Below are positions 8,557 through 17,996 of a stretch of DNA of 64,000 nt, piece by piece; position 1 is the stretch's first letter, and every line of letters starts with the position of its first letter. The stretch is taken from assembly GCA_963807225.1 (NCBI GenBank), contig CAWEAD010000006.1, positions 62,001 through 126,000 of the forward strand, read 5' to 3'. The stretch is from JAGVGT01 sp963807225. GTDB lineage: Bacteria > Desulfobacterota > Desulfobulbia > Desulfobulbales > JAGXFP01. The position numbers and the translations under genes were made by a program. The notes under the pieces are model-generated. The model did no database searches and was not told where the DNA came from. It saw only the letters and a program-made list of their open reading frames with translations.

Positions 8557-10014
8557 ATGAATGAGAAGGAACGCCTGTTGGCGCTGGATTCGCTGAAATT
8601 TGGCCTGGAGGCGCTGAAAAAGTCCCTGGGCCTCACCGATGAGCAGTTCGAGGCCCTGATCAAATTCGCCAGCGCCGAGGCGATCCTCAAGAAGGAACCG
8701 CCTCAGGGTGGCGCTTCGATTAAAACCGCGGTCCCGACTGCCGCCGCTACTCCGGCTCCGGCAGTTCCGGCTCCGGCCAAGCCGGCCGCTCCAGCTGCAC
8801 CGGTCGCCAAACCGGCCCCGGCGGCTCCAGCCCCGGCCGCCGCCAAACCAGCCGCACCCAAACCAGCCGCCGCCAAAGTCGATATCGAGGCGATCAAGGC
8901 CGCGGCGGCAGCCAAAAAAGCGGCCGCTCCAGCTCCGGCTCCAGCCGAGAAACCGGTGCCCGCCGCCAAACCTGCCGAGCCCAAACCGGCCCCGGCAGCC
9001 GCCGCGGTGGCGCCCGCCGCCACTGCCGGAGCTCTGGCCGTCGAAACCACCCCGCTGGCCAGCCGGGCCTCGAAGGTGCCGGCCGACTATTACACGGTCA
9101 ACTACTCCGGCAAGATGCGCGAGACCAGCCTCGGCAACGGCGATAAGATCGTCAAAGTCGGCGGCGAAACCGTCATGCCCTTCCAGATTTACGAAGGCGA
9201 CATGCCCAATCGGCCGCTGATCGCCATGGAGGTGCTCGACGTCAAGCCCGAAGAATGGCCGACCACCCTGACCCGTCATTTCGAAGGGGTGATGGACAAT
9301 CCGGTGGAGTGGGCCAAGAAGTGCGTTAACGACTACCAGGCCGAGGCCATCTGCCTTTCCCTGGTCAGCACCGACCCCAACGGCCTCAACAAACCGTCTT
9401 CCGAAGCGGCCAAGGTGGCCGCCGAAGTGATCAAGAACATCGAAGTGCCGCTGATCCTCTGGGGCTGCGGCAACAGCGACAAGGATACCGAGACCCTGCG
9501 CGAAATCACCGCCATGATCGGCGACAAGAAAGTCTGCCTGGCGCCCTTGTCCGACGCCAACTATCGTTCGATCGGCGCCACCGCCATGGCCTTCCAGCAC
9601 CCGATGGTCGCGGCTTCGCCCATCGACGTCAATTTGGCCAAGCAGCTCAATATTCTGCTGGAAAATCTGGGCGTGCCGCTGGACAGCGTCTTGATCGATC
9701 CCTCTATCGGCGCCCTGGGCTACGGTATCGAGTATTCCTACTCGGTCATGGAGCGGATCCGTTTGGCGGCCATGACCCAGAAGGACGAAAAACTGCAGGT
9801 GCCATTCATCTGCAACCTGGGTCGCGAGGTCTGGAAGACCAAGGAAACCAGGATGCCCAGCGACGATATGATCGGCGATCAGGAGCGGCGCGGGGTGTTG
9901 CTCGAGGCGATCACCGCCTCCTGTATGCTGATGGCCGGCGGCGAGGTGCTGATCATGCGGCATCCTCAGGCCATCTCACTGACCCGGGCCATGATCGACG
10001 GTCTGCTCGGCTGA
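8557..10014 (+). CDS. acsD: CODH/ACS corrinoid iron-sulfur protein small (delta) subunit AcsD/CdhD
   Basis: Small subunit of the corrinoid Fe-S protein, a TIM-barrel partner of AcsC that carries the methyl group from methyl-THF to acetyl-CoA synthase. From about residue 165 the sequence is typical: YSGKMRETSLGNGDKIVKVG, then GGETVMPFQIYEGDMPN, PLILWGCGNSDKD, DPSIGALGYGIEYSYSVMER and the C-terminal LMAGGEVLIMRHP. The ATG at 8557 follows GGGAGAAC and gives 485 residues. The same frame is open upstream to 8200 and, once a frameshift is removed, into metF, so a MetF-AcsD fusion of 876 residues is possible. Before the barrel there is a roughly 110-residue Ala/Pro/Lys-rich low-complexity segment (about 8708-9050), which looks like a flexible tether and is unusual for the family. 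Confidence 0.92.
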   Translation: MNEKERLLALDSLKFGLEALKKSLGLTDEQFEALIKFASAEAILKKEPPQGGASIKTAVPTAAATPAPAVPAPAKPAAPAAPVAKPAPAAPAPAAAKPAAPKPAAAKVDIEAIKAAAAAKKAAAPAPAPAEKPVPAAKPAEPKPAPAAAAVAPAATAGALAVETTPLASRASKVPADYYTVNYSGKMRETSLGNGDKIVKVGGETVMPFQIYEGDMPNRPLIAMEVLDVKPEEWPTTLTRHFEGVMDNPVEWAKKCVNDYQAEAICLSLVSTDPNGLNKPSSEAAKVAAEVIKNIEVPLILWGCGNSDKDTETLREITAMIGDKKVCLAPLSDANYRSIGATAMAFQHPMVAASPIDVNLAKQLNILLENLGVPLDSVLIDPSIGALGYGIEYSYSVMERIRLAAMTQKDEKLQVPFICNLGREVWKTKETRMPSDDMIGDQERRGVLLEAITASCMLMAGGEVLIMRHPQAISLTRAMIDGLLG

Positions 10015-10086
10015 GGCTATTTAATTACGCCGGGCGACATCGACCGGCGGCAAGCAAATATTATCGCATAAATCAGGAGTCACCCA

Positions 10087-12295
10087 ATGTCCAAGATCAT
10101 CTGTTCGGCTGCCATCCGCGGCGCTCACAAGATTACCGACATGGCCGAAGCCAAATACGAGGAAGCCCTCAAGAAGTACGGGCCCGACCAGGAAGTGGGG
10201 TTCCCCAACACCGCTTATTTCCTGCCGGTCATCTATTCCATGCTGGGCGCTAAGGTCGCCAAACTCGGCGACATGAAGGATATCTTCCAGGAGTGCCGTA
10301 AGCTCCTGCCGCCGCTGGTTACCGACGGGCTTTGGCTGCCCTATCTGGCCCCGGCCCTGGACGCCGGCATGGCAACCTTTTTTGCCGAGGAGATGTTCGA
10401 AGCGGTCCGCTATCTGGACACACCGGAGTTCTACACCAAGACCGAAGATCCCCTGAAGGATAACCTCTGGCTGGGTGCTGCCGATGACGTGATCTTCCGG
10501 AAACGCGGCGTCGAATTCGTCGACGGCACTGCCCCCGGATTCGCCGCCATCATGGGCGCCCCGCCCAGATAAGGAGATCGCCAGCAAAATCGCCCTGGAG
10601 CTGCAGGAGAAGAATCTCTACATCTTCATGCACGATCAGACCGACGGCGTCCATATGGCCGAACCAACTGGTGGACAACGATGTCCAGGTCGGCTGGAAT
10701 ACCCGTCTGGTGCCATTCGGGCAGTCGTATACCACGGCGGTCTTCGCCATCGGTTTCGCCTGCCGGGTGGCCATGGCCTTCGGCGGCATCAAGCCCGGCG
10801 ATTACCGGGGCAACCTGATCTACAACAAGGACCGGACCTTCGCCTTCGTTATGGCCTTCGGCCCGGTCTCCGACGAATGGTACGCCAATGCCGCCGGCGC
10901 CATCAACTGGGGCTTCCCGACCATCTCCGACTACGACATTCCCGAGGTCCTGCCCACCGGCATCTGTACCTACGAGCACGTGGTCAGCAACGTACCCCAC
11001 GACGAGATCGTCCAGAAGGCCATCGAGGTACGCGGCCTCAAGGTCAGCGTCACCAAGATCGACATCCCGATGGCCTTCGGTCCCGCCTTCGAGGGCGAGC
11101 GCATCCGCAAGGACGACCTGTTCATGGAATGCGGCGGCGGCCGAACCCCGGGCGTCGAAGTTTTGGTTTCCAAGGATATGTCCGAGGTCGAGGACGGCAA
11201 GATCACCATCGAGGGTCCGGATATCAAGGACATCGAGCAGGGCCAGAACCTGCCATCTGGGCATCCTGGTCGAAGTAGCCGGCCGCGAGATGCAATCCGA
11301 CTTCGAGCCCATCCTGGAACGGCAGTTCCACCACCTGACCAACTATATCCAGGGCATCATGCACATGGGTCAGCGGAACATCATGTGGGTGCGGATCGGC
11401 AAGGCCGCTGTCGAGAAGGGCTTCTCCTTTACCCATATCGGCAAGGTCCTGCACGGCAAACTCCATCAGGAGTTCGGTGCCATCGTCGACAAGATTCAGG
11501 TCAAGCTCTACACCACGGCCGAGAAAGTGGAAGAGGTCCAGAACCTGGCCAAAAAGGTTTATGCCGAACGCGATGAGCGTCTTGGGCTCGATGACCGACG
11601 AGACCGAGGAGATTTTCTATTCCTGCACCTTGTGCCAGTCCTTCGCCCCCAGCCACGTCTGTGTCATTACCCCGGAGCGGATCGGCATGTGCGGTGCCTA
11701 TAACTGGCTGGACGGCAAGGCCTCCTACCAAATCAACCCCACCGGCCCCAACCAGCCCATCGAAAAGGGCGAGGTTCTGGATCAGAACCTGGGGATCTTC
11801 AAGGGTATCAACGACTTCGTCGGCCAGGCCTCCCGCGGGGCGGTCACCGAACTGGCCTGCTATTCCCTGATGAACAGCCCGATGACTGCCTGCGGCTGTT
11901 TCGAGGCCATTGCCGCCATGCTGCCTCAGTGCAACGGCATCATGGTGGTTAACCGAGATTTCAGCGGGATGACGCCCTCCGGTATGAAGTTCACCACCCT
12001 GGCCGGCATGGCCGGCGGCGGCGCCCAGACCCCGGGTTTCATGGGGGTTTCCAAGCACTTCATGACCAGCCCCAAGGTATTCCTGGCCGAGGGTGGCTTG
12101 AAGCGCATCGTCTGGCTGCCCAAGATGATGAAGGAAGAGATCAAGGACAAGCTGATCGAACGCTGCAAGGAAATGGGCATGCCGGAGTTCTACGACATGA
12201 TCGCCACCGAGGAGAACGGCACCACCGAGGAAGAGATCCTCAAATTCCTCCAGGAAAAGGGCCATCCCGCCCTGGCCATGGAATCGGTCGTCTAA
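10087..12295 (+). CDS. acsB: CO-methylating acetyl-CoA synthase AcsB, frame interrupted by four single-base insertions
   Basis: Acetyl-CoA synthase assembles acetyl-CoA from CO, CoA and the corrinoid-bound methyl group. The start ATG at 10087 has AGGAG upstream. The frame breaks at about 10565 (extra C), 10661 (extra C), 11255 (extra T) and 11584 (extra T). Removing these four bases restores one 734-residue protein, close to the 729 of the acetogen enzyme. The A-cluster ligands are in the last segment: FYSCTLCQSFAPSHVCV with a following Cys in RIGMCGAYNW, and NSPMTACGCFEAI. Middle-domain signatures such as FGGIKPGDYRG and FMECGGGRTPGVEVLVS are also intact. The residues between the breaks are well conserved, which argues for recent errors rather than old decay. 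It sits between acsD and acsC as expected. Confidence 0.9.
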
Positions 12296-12340
12296 AACAA
12301 GCCAACAATTTTAAGTTTATATATACGGGAGGAACCCAAA

Positions 12341-13696
12341 ATGGCTTTAACAGGTATACAGATCCTCAAGATGCTGCCCAAGAAGAACTGCGGCGAATGC
12401 GGGATTCCCACCTGCCTGGCCTTCGCCATGAAGGTGGCGGCCGGCCAGCAGGAGATCGGCGAATGCCCCTACGTCAGCGACGCGGTCAAGGAGCAGATCG
12501 GCGAGGCCTCGGCCCCGCCGATCCGCACCGTCAAGATCGGCGGTGGGGAAAACATCTTCACCATGGGTGGCGAGACCTGTCTGTACCGCCATGAGAAGCG
12601 CTTCGAGAACGCCACCGGCATCGGCGTCCTGGTCACCACCGAAATGGTCGATGCCGACGTGGCCGGCCGCATCGATCGTTTCAATAACCTGCGCTACGAG
12701 CGGGTCGGGGTGATGATGAAGGCCGATATCATCGCCGTCAAGGACGCCAAGAACGATGAAGCCTCCTTCGTCGCCCTGACTAAGAAGGTCCTGGACGGTT
12801 CCGCCGACGCCAAGCTGGTGCTGATCAGCGACTCGGCCGCCAACCTGAAGGCGGCGGCGACCGCCTGCGGCGATCGCAAGCCCCTGCTCTTCGGGGCGAC
12901 TGAGGCCAACGCTGCCGAAATAGCCGCGGTAGCCAAGGAATCGGGTTGCCCGGTAGGCGTCAAGGGCGCCAACCTGGACGACACCATCGCCGTGAGCGAG
13001 AAGCTGATGGCCGAAGGCTTGAAGGATCTGGTTCTCGATACCGGCGCCCGCACCATCCGCGGCGCCCTGGAAGACAACCTGGTGGCCCGCAAGGCCGCGG
13101 TAACCAAGAAGTTCAAGCCGCTGGGTTTCTCGACCATCACCTTCCCCTGCGAGATGACCGACGATCCGCTGCTGGAGGCGATGATCAGCTCGGTCTTGAT
13201 CGCCAAATACGCCGGCATCATCATCCTTTCCGACCTGCAGGGCGACATCCTCTTCCCCCTGTTTCTGGAACGGCTCAACATCTTCACCGATCCGCAGCGG
13301 CCCATGGTGGTCCAGGAGGATGTCTATTCCCTGAACGGCCCGGACGAGAACTCGCCGGTACTGATCACCTGCAACTTCTCGCTGACCTACTTCATCGTTT
13401 CCGGCGAGATCGAGGGCAGCAAGGTGCCGTCCTGGCTCTTGATCAAGGACACCGAAGGACTTTCGGTCCTGACCGCCTGGGCCGCCGGCAAATTCGGGGC
13501 CGATATGATCGCCGCCTTTATCAAGAAGACCGGGATCGCCGACAAGATCAAGCACCAGGAACTGATTATCCCCGGTTATCTCGCCTCGATGAAGGGCGAA
13601 TTGGAAGAAGAACTGGCCGGCTGGACCATCACCATCGGTCCGCGCGAGGCCGGGCACCTGCCGGCCTTCCTCAAGGAGTGGAAGCCGGCGGCCTGA
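12341..13696 (+). CDS. acsC: CODH/ACS corrinoid iron-sulfur protein large (gamma) subunit AcsC/CdhE
   Basis: Large subunit of the corrinoid Fe-S protein. It binds a [4Fe-4S] cluster that reactivates Co(II), a TIM barrel that docks AcsD, and a C-terminal cobamide domain. The N-terminal cluster motif is clear: KKNCGECGIPTCLAFAMKV, with the fourth Cys in IGECPYVSD (residues about 17-45). The barrel includes GGENIFTMGGETCLYRHEKR and the C-terminal part has NFSLTYFIVSGEIEGSKVPS, matching the cobalamin-binding lobe. The length of 451 residues is normal and the frame is intact, in contrast to acsB 45 nt upstream. The ribosome binding site is GGGAGGAAC. The methyltransferase AcsE, which should load this protein, was not found in the window. 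Confidence 0.96.
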   Translation: MALTGIQILKMLPKKNCGECGIPTCLAFAMKVAAGQQEIGECPYVSDAVKEQIGEASAPPIRTVKIGGGENIFTMGGETCLYRHEKRFENATGIGVLVTTEMVDADVAGRIDRFNNLRYERVGVMMKADIIAVKDAKNDEASFVALTKKVLDGSADAKLVLISDSAANLKAAATACGDRKPLLFGATEANAAEIAAVAKESGCPVGVKGANLDDTIAVSEKLMAEGLKDLVLDTGARTIRGALEDNLVARKAAVTKKFKPLGFSTITFPCEMTDDPLLEAMISSVLIAKYAGIIILSDLQGDILFPLFLERLNIFTDPQRPMVVQEDVYSLNGPDENSPVLITCNFSLTYFIVSGEIEGSKVPSWLLIKDTEGLSVLTAWAAGKFGADMIAAFIKKTGIADKIKHQELIIPGYLASMKGELEEELAGWTITIGPREAGHLPAFLKEWKPAA

Positions 13697-13786
13697 GCAT
13701 GACCGAAGGGCTGATGATGATTAAAGTTATCCAGCGGGACAATCAGGTCGGTTGATGACGGCCGACCTCCGAGAACCAGCGACAAA

Positions 13787-16700
13787 ATGAAGATTACGAT
13801 CAACGATAACAGCATCATCGCCGAAGAAGGGATAACCATCCTGGAAGCGGCACGCCGGGCGGAAATCCGGATCCCGACCCTCTGCTTCGTCAACGGCAAG
13901 AACTCCGAGGTGCCCTGCGAACTCTGCTGCGTGGAAATAGCCGGACGCGAAGGGCTGGTGCGTTCATGCGACACCAGGCTCGAAGAGGGCATGGAGATCA
14001 CCACCGAATCCAAGGCCATCGCCGCCCATCGCCAGGAACGGCTGAGCCGGCTGGCTGAAACCCATTTCGGCGACTGCAAGGCCCCCTGCAATATCACCTG
14101 TCCGGGCCAGATCAACGTCCAGGGCTATATCGCCCACGTCGCCAAGGGCGAGTACGAAGAGGCGGTACGGCTGATCATGGAAAGGAACCCCTTTCCCTTT
14201 TCGGTGGGGAGGGTCTGCCCGCGTTTTTGCGAAACCCGCTGCCGCCGGATCCTGGTCGACGAACCGGTTTCCATCAACCATATCAAACGCTTCGTGGCCG
14301 ACTGGTGCATGACCAACAGGATCGATCTGAAGATTCCCCGCGAGGCGCCCACCGGTAAAAAGCTGGCCGTGATCGGCGGCGGTCCGGCCGGTCTCTCCGG
14401 GGCCTTCTATCTGGCCCGCAAGGGTCACGATGTCACGGTCTTCGAGGGTGCCCCCAAACTGGGCGGTATGCTGCGCTACGGTTTTCCGGAATACAAGATC
14501 CCCAAGGACGTCCTGGACTACGAAATCGCCACCATCCTGCAGATGGGCATCTCGGTGAAACTGGGCCAGAACTGGGGTAAGGATTTCACCCTGCAGTCCC
14601 TGCGGGACCAGGGATTCGAAGCCACCCTGATCGCCATCGGCGCCCCGGTAGATCAACCTCTGGAGGTTCCCGGAGCCAGCCTGCCCAAAGTCATCCCGGC
14701 CACCAAATTCCTCCGGGCGGTGAACACCGGGCAGACCAGTGATTACGGCCAGCGGGCCGCGGTCATCGGCGGCAACAACGCGGCCATGGAAGTGGCCCGC
14801 TCCCTGGTTCGCTGCGGGGTACCGGAGGTCACCATCATCCATCCCCGGCCCAAGACCGAGATGACGGCCAACCAGCGTAATATCCGCCAGGCCGAAGGGG
14901 AGGGGATCCAGTTTCTGTTGATGGCTTCTCCGGTCAACATCACCCAAACCGATCAGGGCCTCGACATGGAACTGATGCGGATGAAACTGAGCCTGCCGGA
15001 CGCCCGAGGCATTCGGCAGCCCGAGGCCATAGCCGGCTCCTCCAATGTCCTCCAGGTCGACACCATTGTCACTTCCCTGGGGCAGATGACCTGCGACGGA
15101 GTTCTGGTCGGCGGTGAGCTGGAAAGAACCCTGGAGTTGACTCCAGCCAACAACATCAAGGCCAACCCCCGCACTTCATTGACCAATCATGAAGGAATCT
15201 TTGCCGCCGGCGACGTCACCAGCGGCTCGCGCTCGGTTATTCAGACCGTGGTGACGGCTCGCCGGGCGGCTGAAAATATCCATGCCCAGGTTATGGGCAC
15301 CGGTAAGGATACCACCGAGAGCCGCTTCAACTTCAGCCGGGGCCGGACTTTCGACGACGTCGATTTGCGCAACTTCGAGGGCATTAAGGTCAAGCTCCGC
15401 GAGAAGATGCCGACCCGGCCGCCGGAGATCTGTACCCAGGATTTCGACGAAGTCAAGACCGGTTTCAACGAGAAGATGGCCCGGAGCGAGGCCCGGCGTT
15501 GCCTGTCCTGCGGCTGTACGGCCTACGAACGCTGCGAACTGAAAAGTCTCTGTATCGACCACGGAGTCGATCCCAACAAGACCGGCATGGGCACCAAGCC
15601 GATCTACGCCAAAGACACCAGCCACCCGGTCATCGCCGTCGACCTGAACAAGTGCATCTACTGCCAGCGCTGTAAAAACAGCTGCCAGTACCAGGCCCTG
15701 GAACTCTCGGCCGAATCCTTTGACGAGAAGGAACGGCCACTGGGAATCAAGCTGGTTTTCAACGATAAGTGCGTCAATTGCGGCGAATGCGTCGACAATT
15801 GCTCCACCGGCGCCCTGAACAAAAAGGATCGGATCGTCCCCATCGTTAGCGAAGAGGTCCGCGAGGTCCGTTCCACCTGTCCTTACTGCGGGGCGGGCTG
15901 CCAGATCCTGCTCAAGGTCAAGGGCAACACCCTGATGGAGGCCACCTCGGAACCGCACCTGGCTCCCAACTACGGGGCGCTCTGCGTCAAGGGTCGCTTC
16001 GGCTTGAAGTTTGTCCAGCACCGCGACCGCTTGACCCAGCCGCTGATCCGCCGGAACGGCCAGCTGGTGCCGACCAGCTGGGAAGAAGCCCTGAACGAAG
16101 TGGCCAAACGGTTCTTCGATCTGAAGGCCATGTACGGGGCCGACTCCATCGCCGGCTTCAGCTGTGCCCGGGCCACCAACGAAGAAAATTATCTGATGCA
16201 GAAATTCATGCGGACAGCGATCGGAACCAACAATATCGATCACTGCGCCCGACTCTGACACGCTCCCACGGTGGCCAGTCTGGCCATCACGTTCGGCAGC
16301 GGGGCGATGACCAATTCCATCGCCGATGCGAAGGATGCTAAGACCGATCTCTTCCTGATGATCGGCTCCAATCCCGACACCAGCCATCCGACCATCGGTT
16401 TGCGGGTACACCAGGCGGTGGAGCAGGGGGCCAAACTGATCGTGGTCGATCCTCGGCGCACCAAGCTGGCGGAAGCAGCCGATCTCTGGCTGTCAATCAA
16501 GCCCGGTACCGACGTGGCTTTTTTAAACGGCCTGATGTACATCATCCTGGAGGAAGAGCTCTGGGACAAAAAATTCGTTGAGGAGCGGACCGAAGATTTC
16601 GATTATCTGGTCAGCATCGTCAAGAAATACCCGCCGGCCCGAGTCCGTGAGATCACCGGAATCAACGAGGAACAACTCCACCAGGTGGCCCGGCTGTACG

Positions 16701-17905
16701 CCGCCCCGGGTCGTCACTCCATCTACCACGGCATGGGCATCACCCATTACGTCACCGGCACCGATCGGGTCAAGTCGATCGCCAACCTGGCCATGCTCTG
16801 CGGCAAGGTCGGGGTCGAAGGCGGCGGCTGCAATCCGCTGCGCGGACAGAACAACGTCCAGGGCGCCTGCGACATGGGCGCTCTGTTCAACACCCTGCCG
16901 GGCTACGGCGGCTTGAGCAACGACGTACTCTTCGACCGTTACGAGGAAGTCTGGAAGGTCAAACTGCCCCGGCGACCCGGCAAACCGGCCACCGAGGTCT
17001 GGGAAAACATCCTGAAGGGTGAGATCCGCGGCCTCTACATCTTCGGGGAAGATCCGGCGGTGGCCGATGCCAATATCTCCCATGTGCATGCTGCTCTGGA
17101 AAAAGCCGATTTTGTGGTGGTTCAGGATATTTTCCTGACCGACACCGCCAAGATGGCCGACGTGGTATTGCCGGCCGCCTGCTTCGCCGAGAAGGACGGG
17201 ACCTTCACCAATACCGAACGGCGGGTGCAGCGGGTGCGCAAGGCGGTTGAACCACCCGGAGAGGCCCGACCCGACTGGAAGATCTTCCGCGATCTCTCGA
17301 AGAAGATGGGTTACGAGAAGCACTACGACTCGGCTGAAGAGGTTTTCGAGGAGATCTGTTCCCTGTTGCCGCAATACAAAGGCATCACCTATGCCCGGCT
17401 GGAACGGGAAGGACTGCAGTGGCCGGTACCGGACCAGAACCATCCCGGCACTCCGGTGCTGCACACCGAGACCTTTACCCGGGGTCGCGGTCTCTTTGTC
17501 CCCGAGGATTACCTGCCGCCGGTGGAACTGCCCGACCAGGAGTATCCGCTCGCCTTTACCACCGGACGCGACCTGGCCCGTTACAATTTCAGCAGTATGA
17601 CCGGAAAAACCCCGGAGATCGACGAGATCAGCCCCGAGTGCTTCGCCGAGTTCAATCCGGCCGATGCCGGCCGCCTGGGGGTCAAGGAAAAGGATTGGGT
17701 GCGGCTTACTTCACGGCGTGGTTCGGTCGAACTGCGGGCCACCATTACCGACCGCACCCAGGAAGGCACTGTCTTCGCAACTTACAACCACCTGGAGGCC
17801 CTGGTCAATCTCCTGACCCTGGACGCCCTGGATCGGTTGTCGCGGAGCCCTGAGTACAAGCTTTGCGCTATCAGAGTGGAAATTCTGCCGGGGAAGACGG
17901 CATGA
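13787..17905 (+). CDS. Selenocysteine formate dehydrogenase fused to a GltD/NfnB-like NAD(P)H flavoprotein
   Basis: A single frame of 1372 residues with an in-frame TGA at 16256-16258 (Sec824). Domains in order: NuoG-type [2Fe-2S] (PCELCCVEIAGREGLVRSCD, residues about 45-65); GltD-like Fe-S adaptor (CPGQINVQGYIAHVAKGEYE, CPRFCETRC); FAD site AVIGGGPAGLSGAFYLARKG; NAD(P) site AVIGGNNAAMEVARSLVRCG; two [4Fe-4S] ferredoxin motifs (CIYCQRCKNSC, CVNCGECVDNC, about 618-680); Mo/W-bis-MGD oxidoreductase with its own cluster (STCPYCGAGCQ, about 697) and DHCARL-Sec-HAPTVASL at the active site. Formate dehydrogenases carry Cys or Sec at exactly this position, and a hairpin follows the TGA. The protein should couple CO2/formate to NAD(P)H and ferredoxin and pass electrons to the adjacent HdrA-MvhD. 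A caller ignoring Sec would split it into two genes. Confidence 0.93.
16256..16288 (+). promoter_or_regulatory. Sec codon TGA and bacterial SECIS-like hairpin in the formate dehydrogenase gene
   Basis: TGA at 16256-16258 is followed after 11 nt by an 8-bp stem, GGTGGCCA (16270-16277) with TGGCCATC (16281-16288), closed by a GTC loop. Position just 3' of the TGA, stem length and a GU in the loop fit a bacterial SECIS element read by SelB. Confidence 0.85.
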
Positions 17906-17996
17906 AAAGAAGGGCCTAAGGTTTAAAATTGTAACTTGTAAATGCCTAAAGTTTTTGAATTGCATCAAGCAAGAAACTCATCTGGAGTGAAGTAAC

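Noticed and set aside
8206..9963. Long minus-strand ORF of 585 codons opposite acsD
   Set aside because: Gly/Arg/His-rich low-complexity product mirrors the Ala/Pro-rich acsD codons; no motif. A shadow of GC-rich coding.
10570..10572. TAA inside acsB as a possible recoding site
   Set aside because: The protein resumes in a different frame after removal of one base, so this is a frameshift product and not stop-codon readthrough.
10555..11590. Programmed frameshifting in acsB
   Set aside because: Four shifts, all the same type, at sites without slippery heptamers plus structure, and three more in metF. Errors or decay explain this better.
13699..13755. 18-codon ORF between acsC and the formate dehydrogenase gene
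   Set aside because: No family resemblance and poor initiation context; probably chance.
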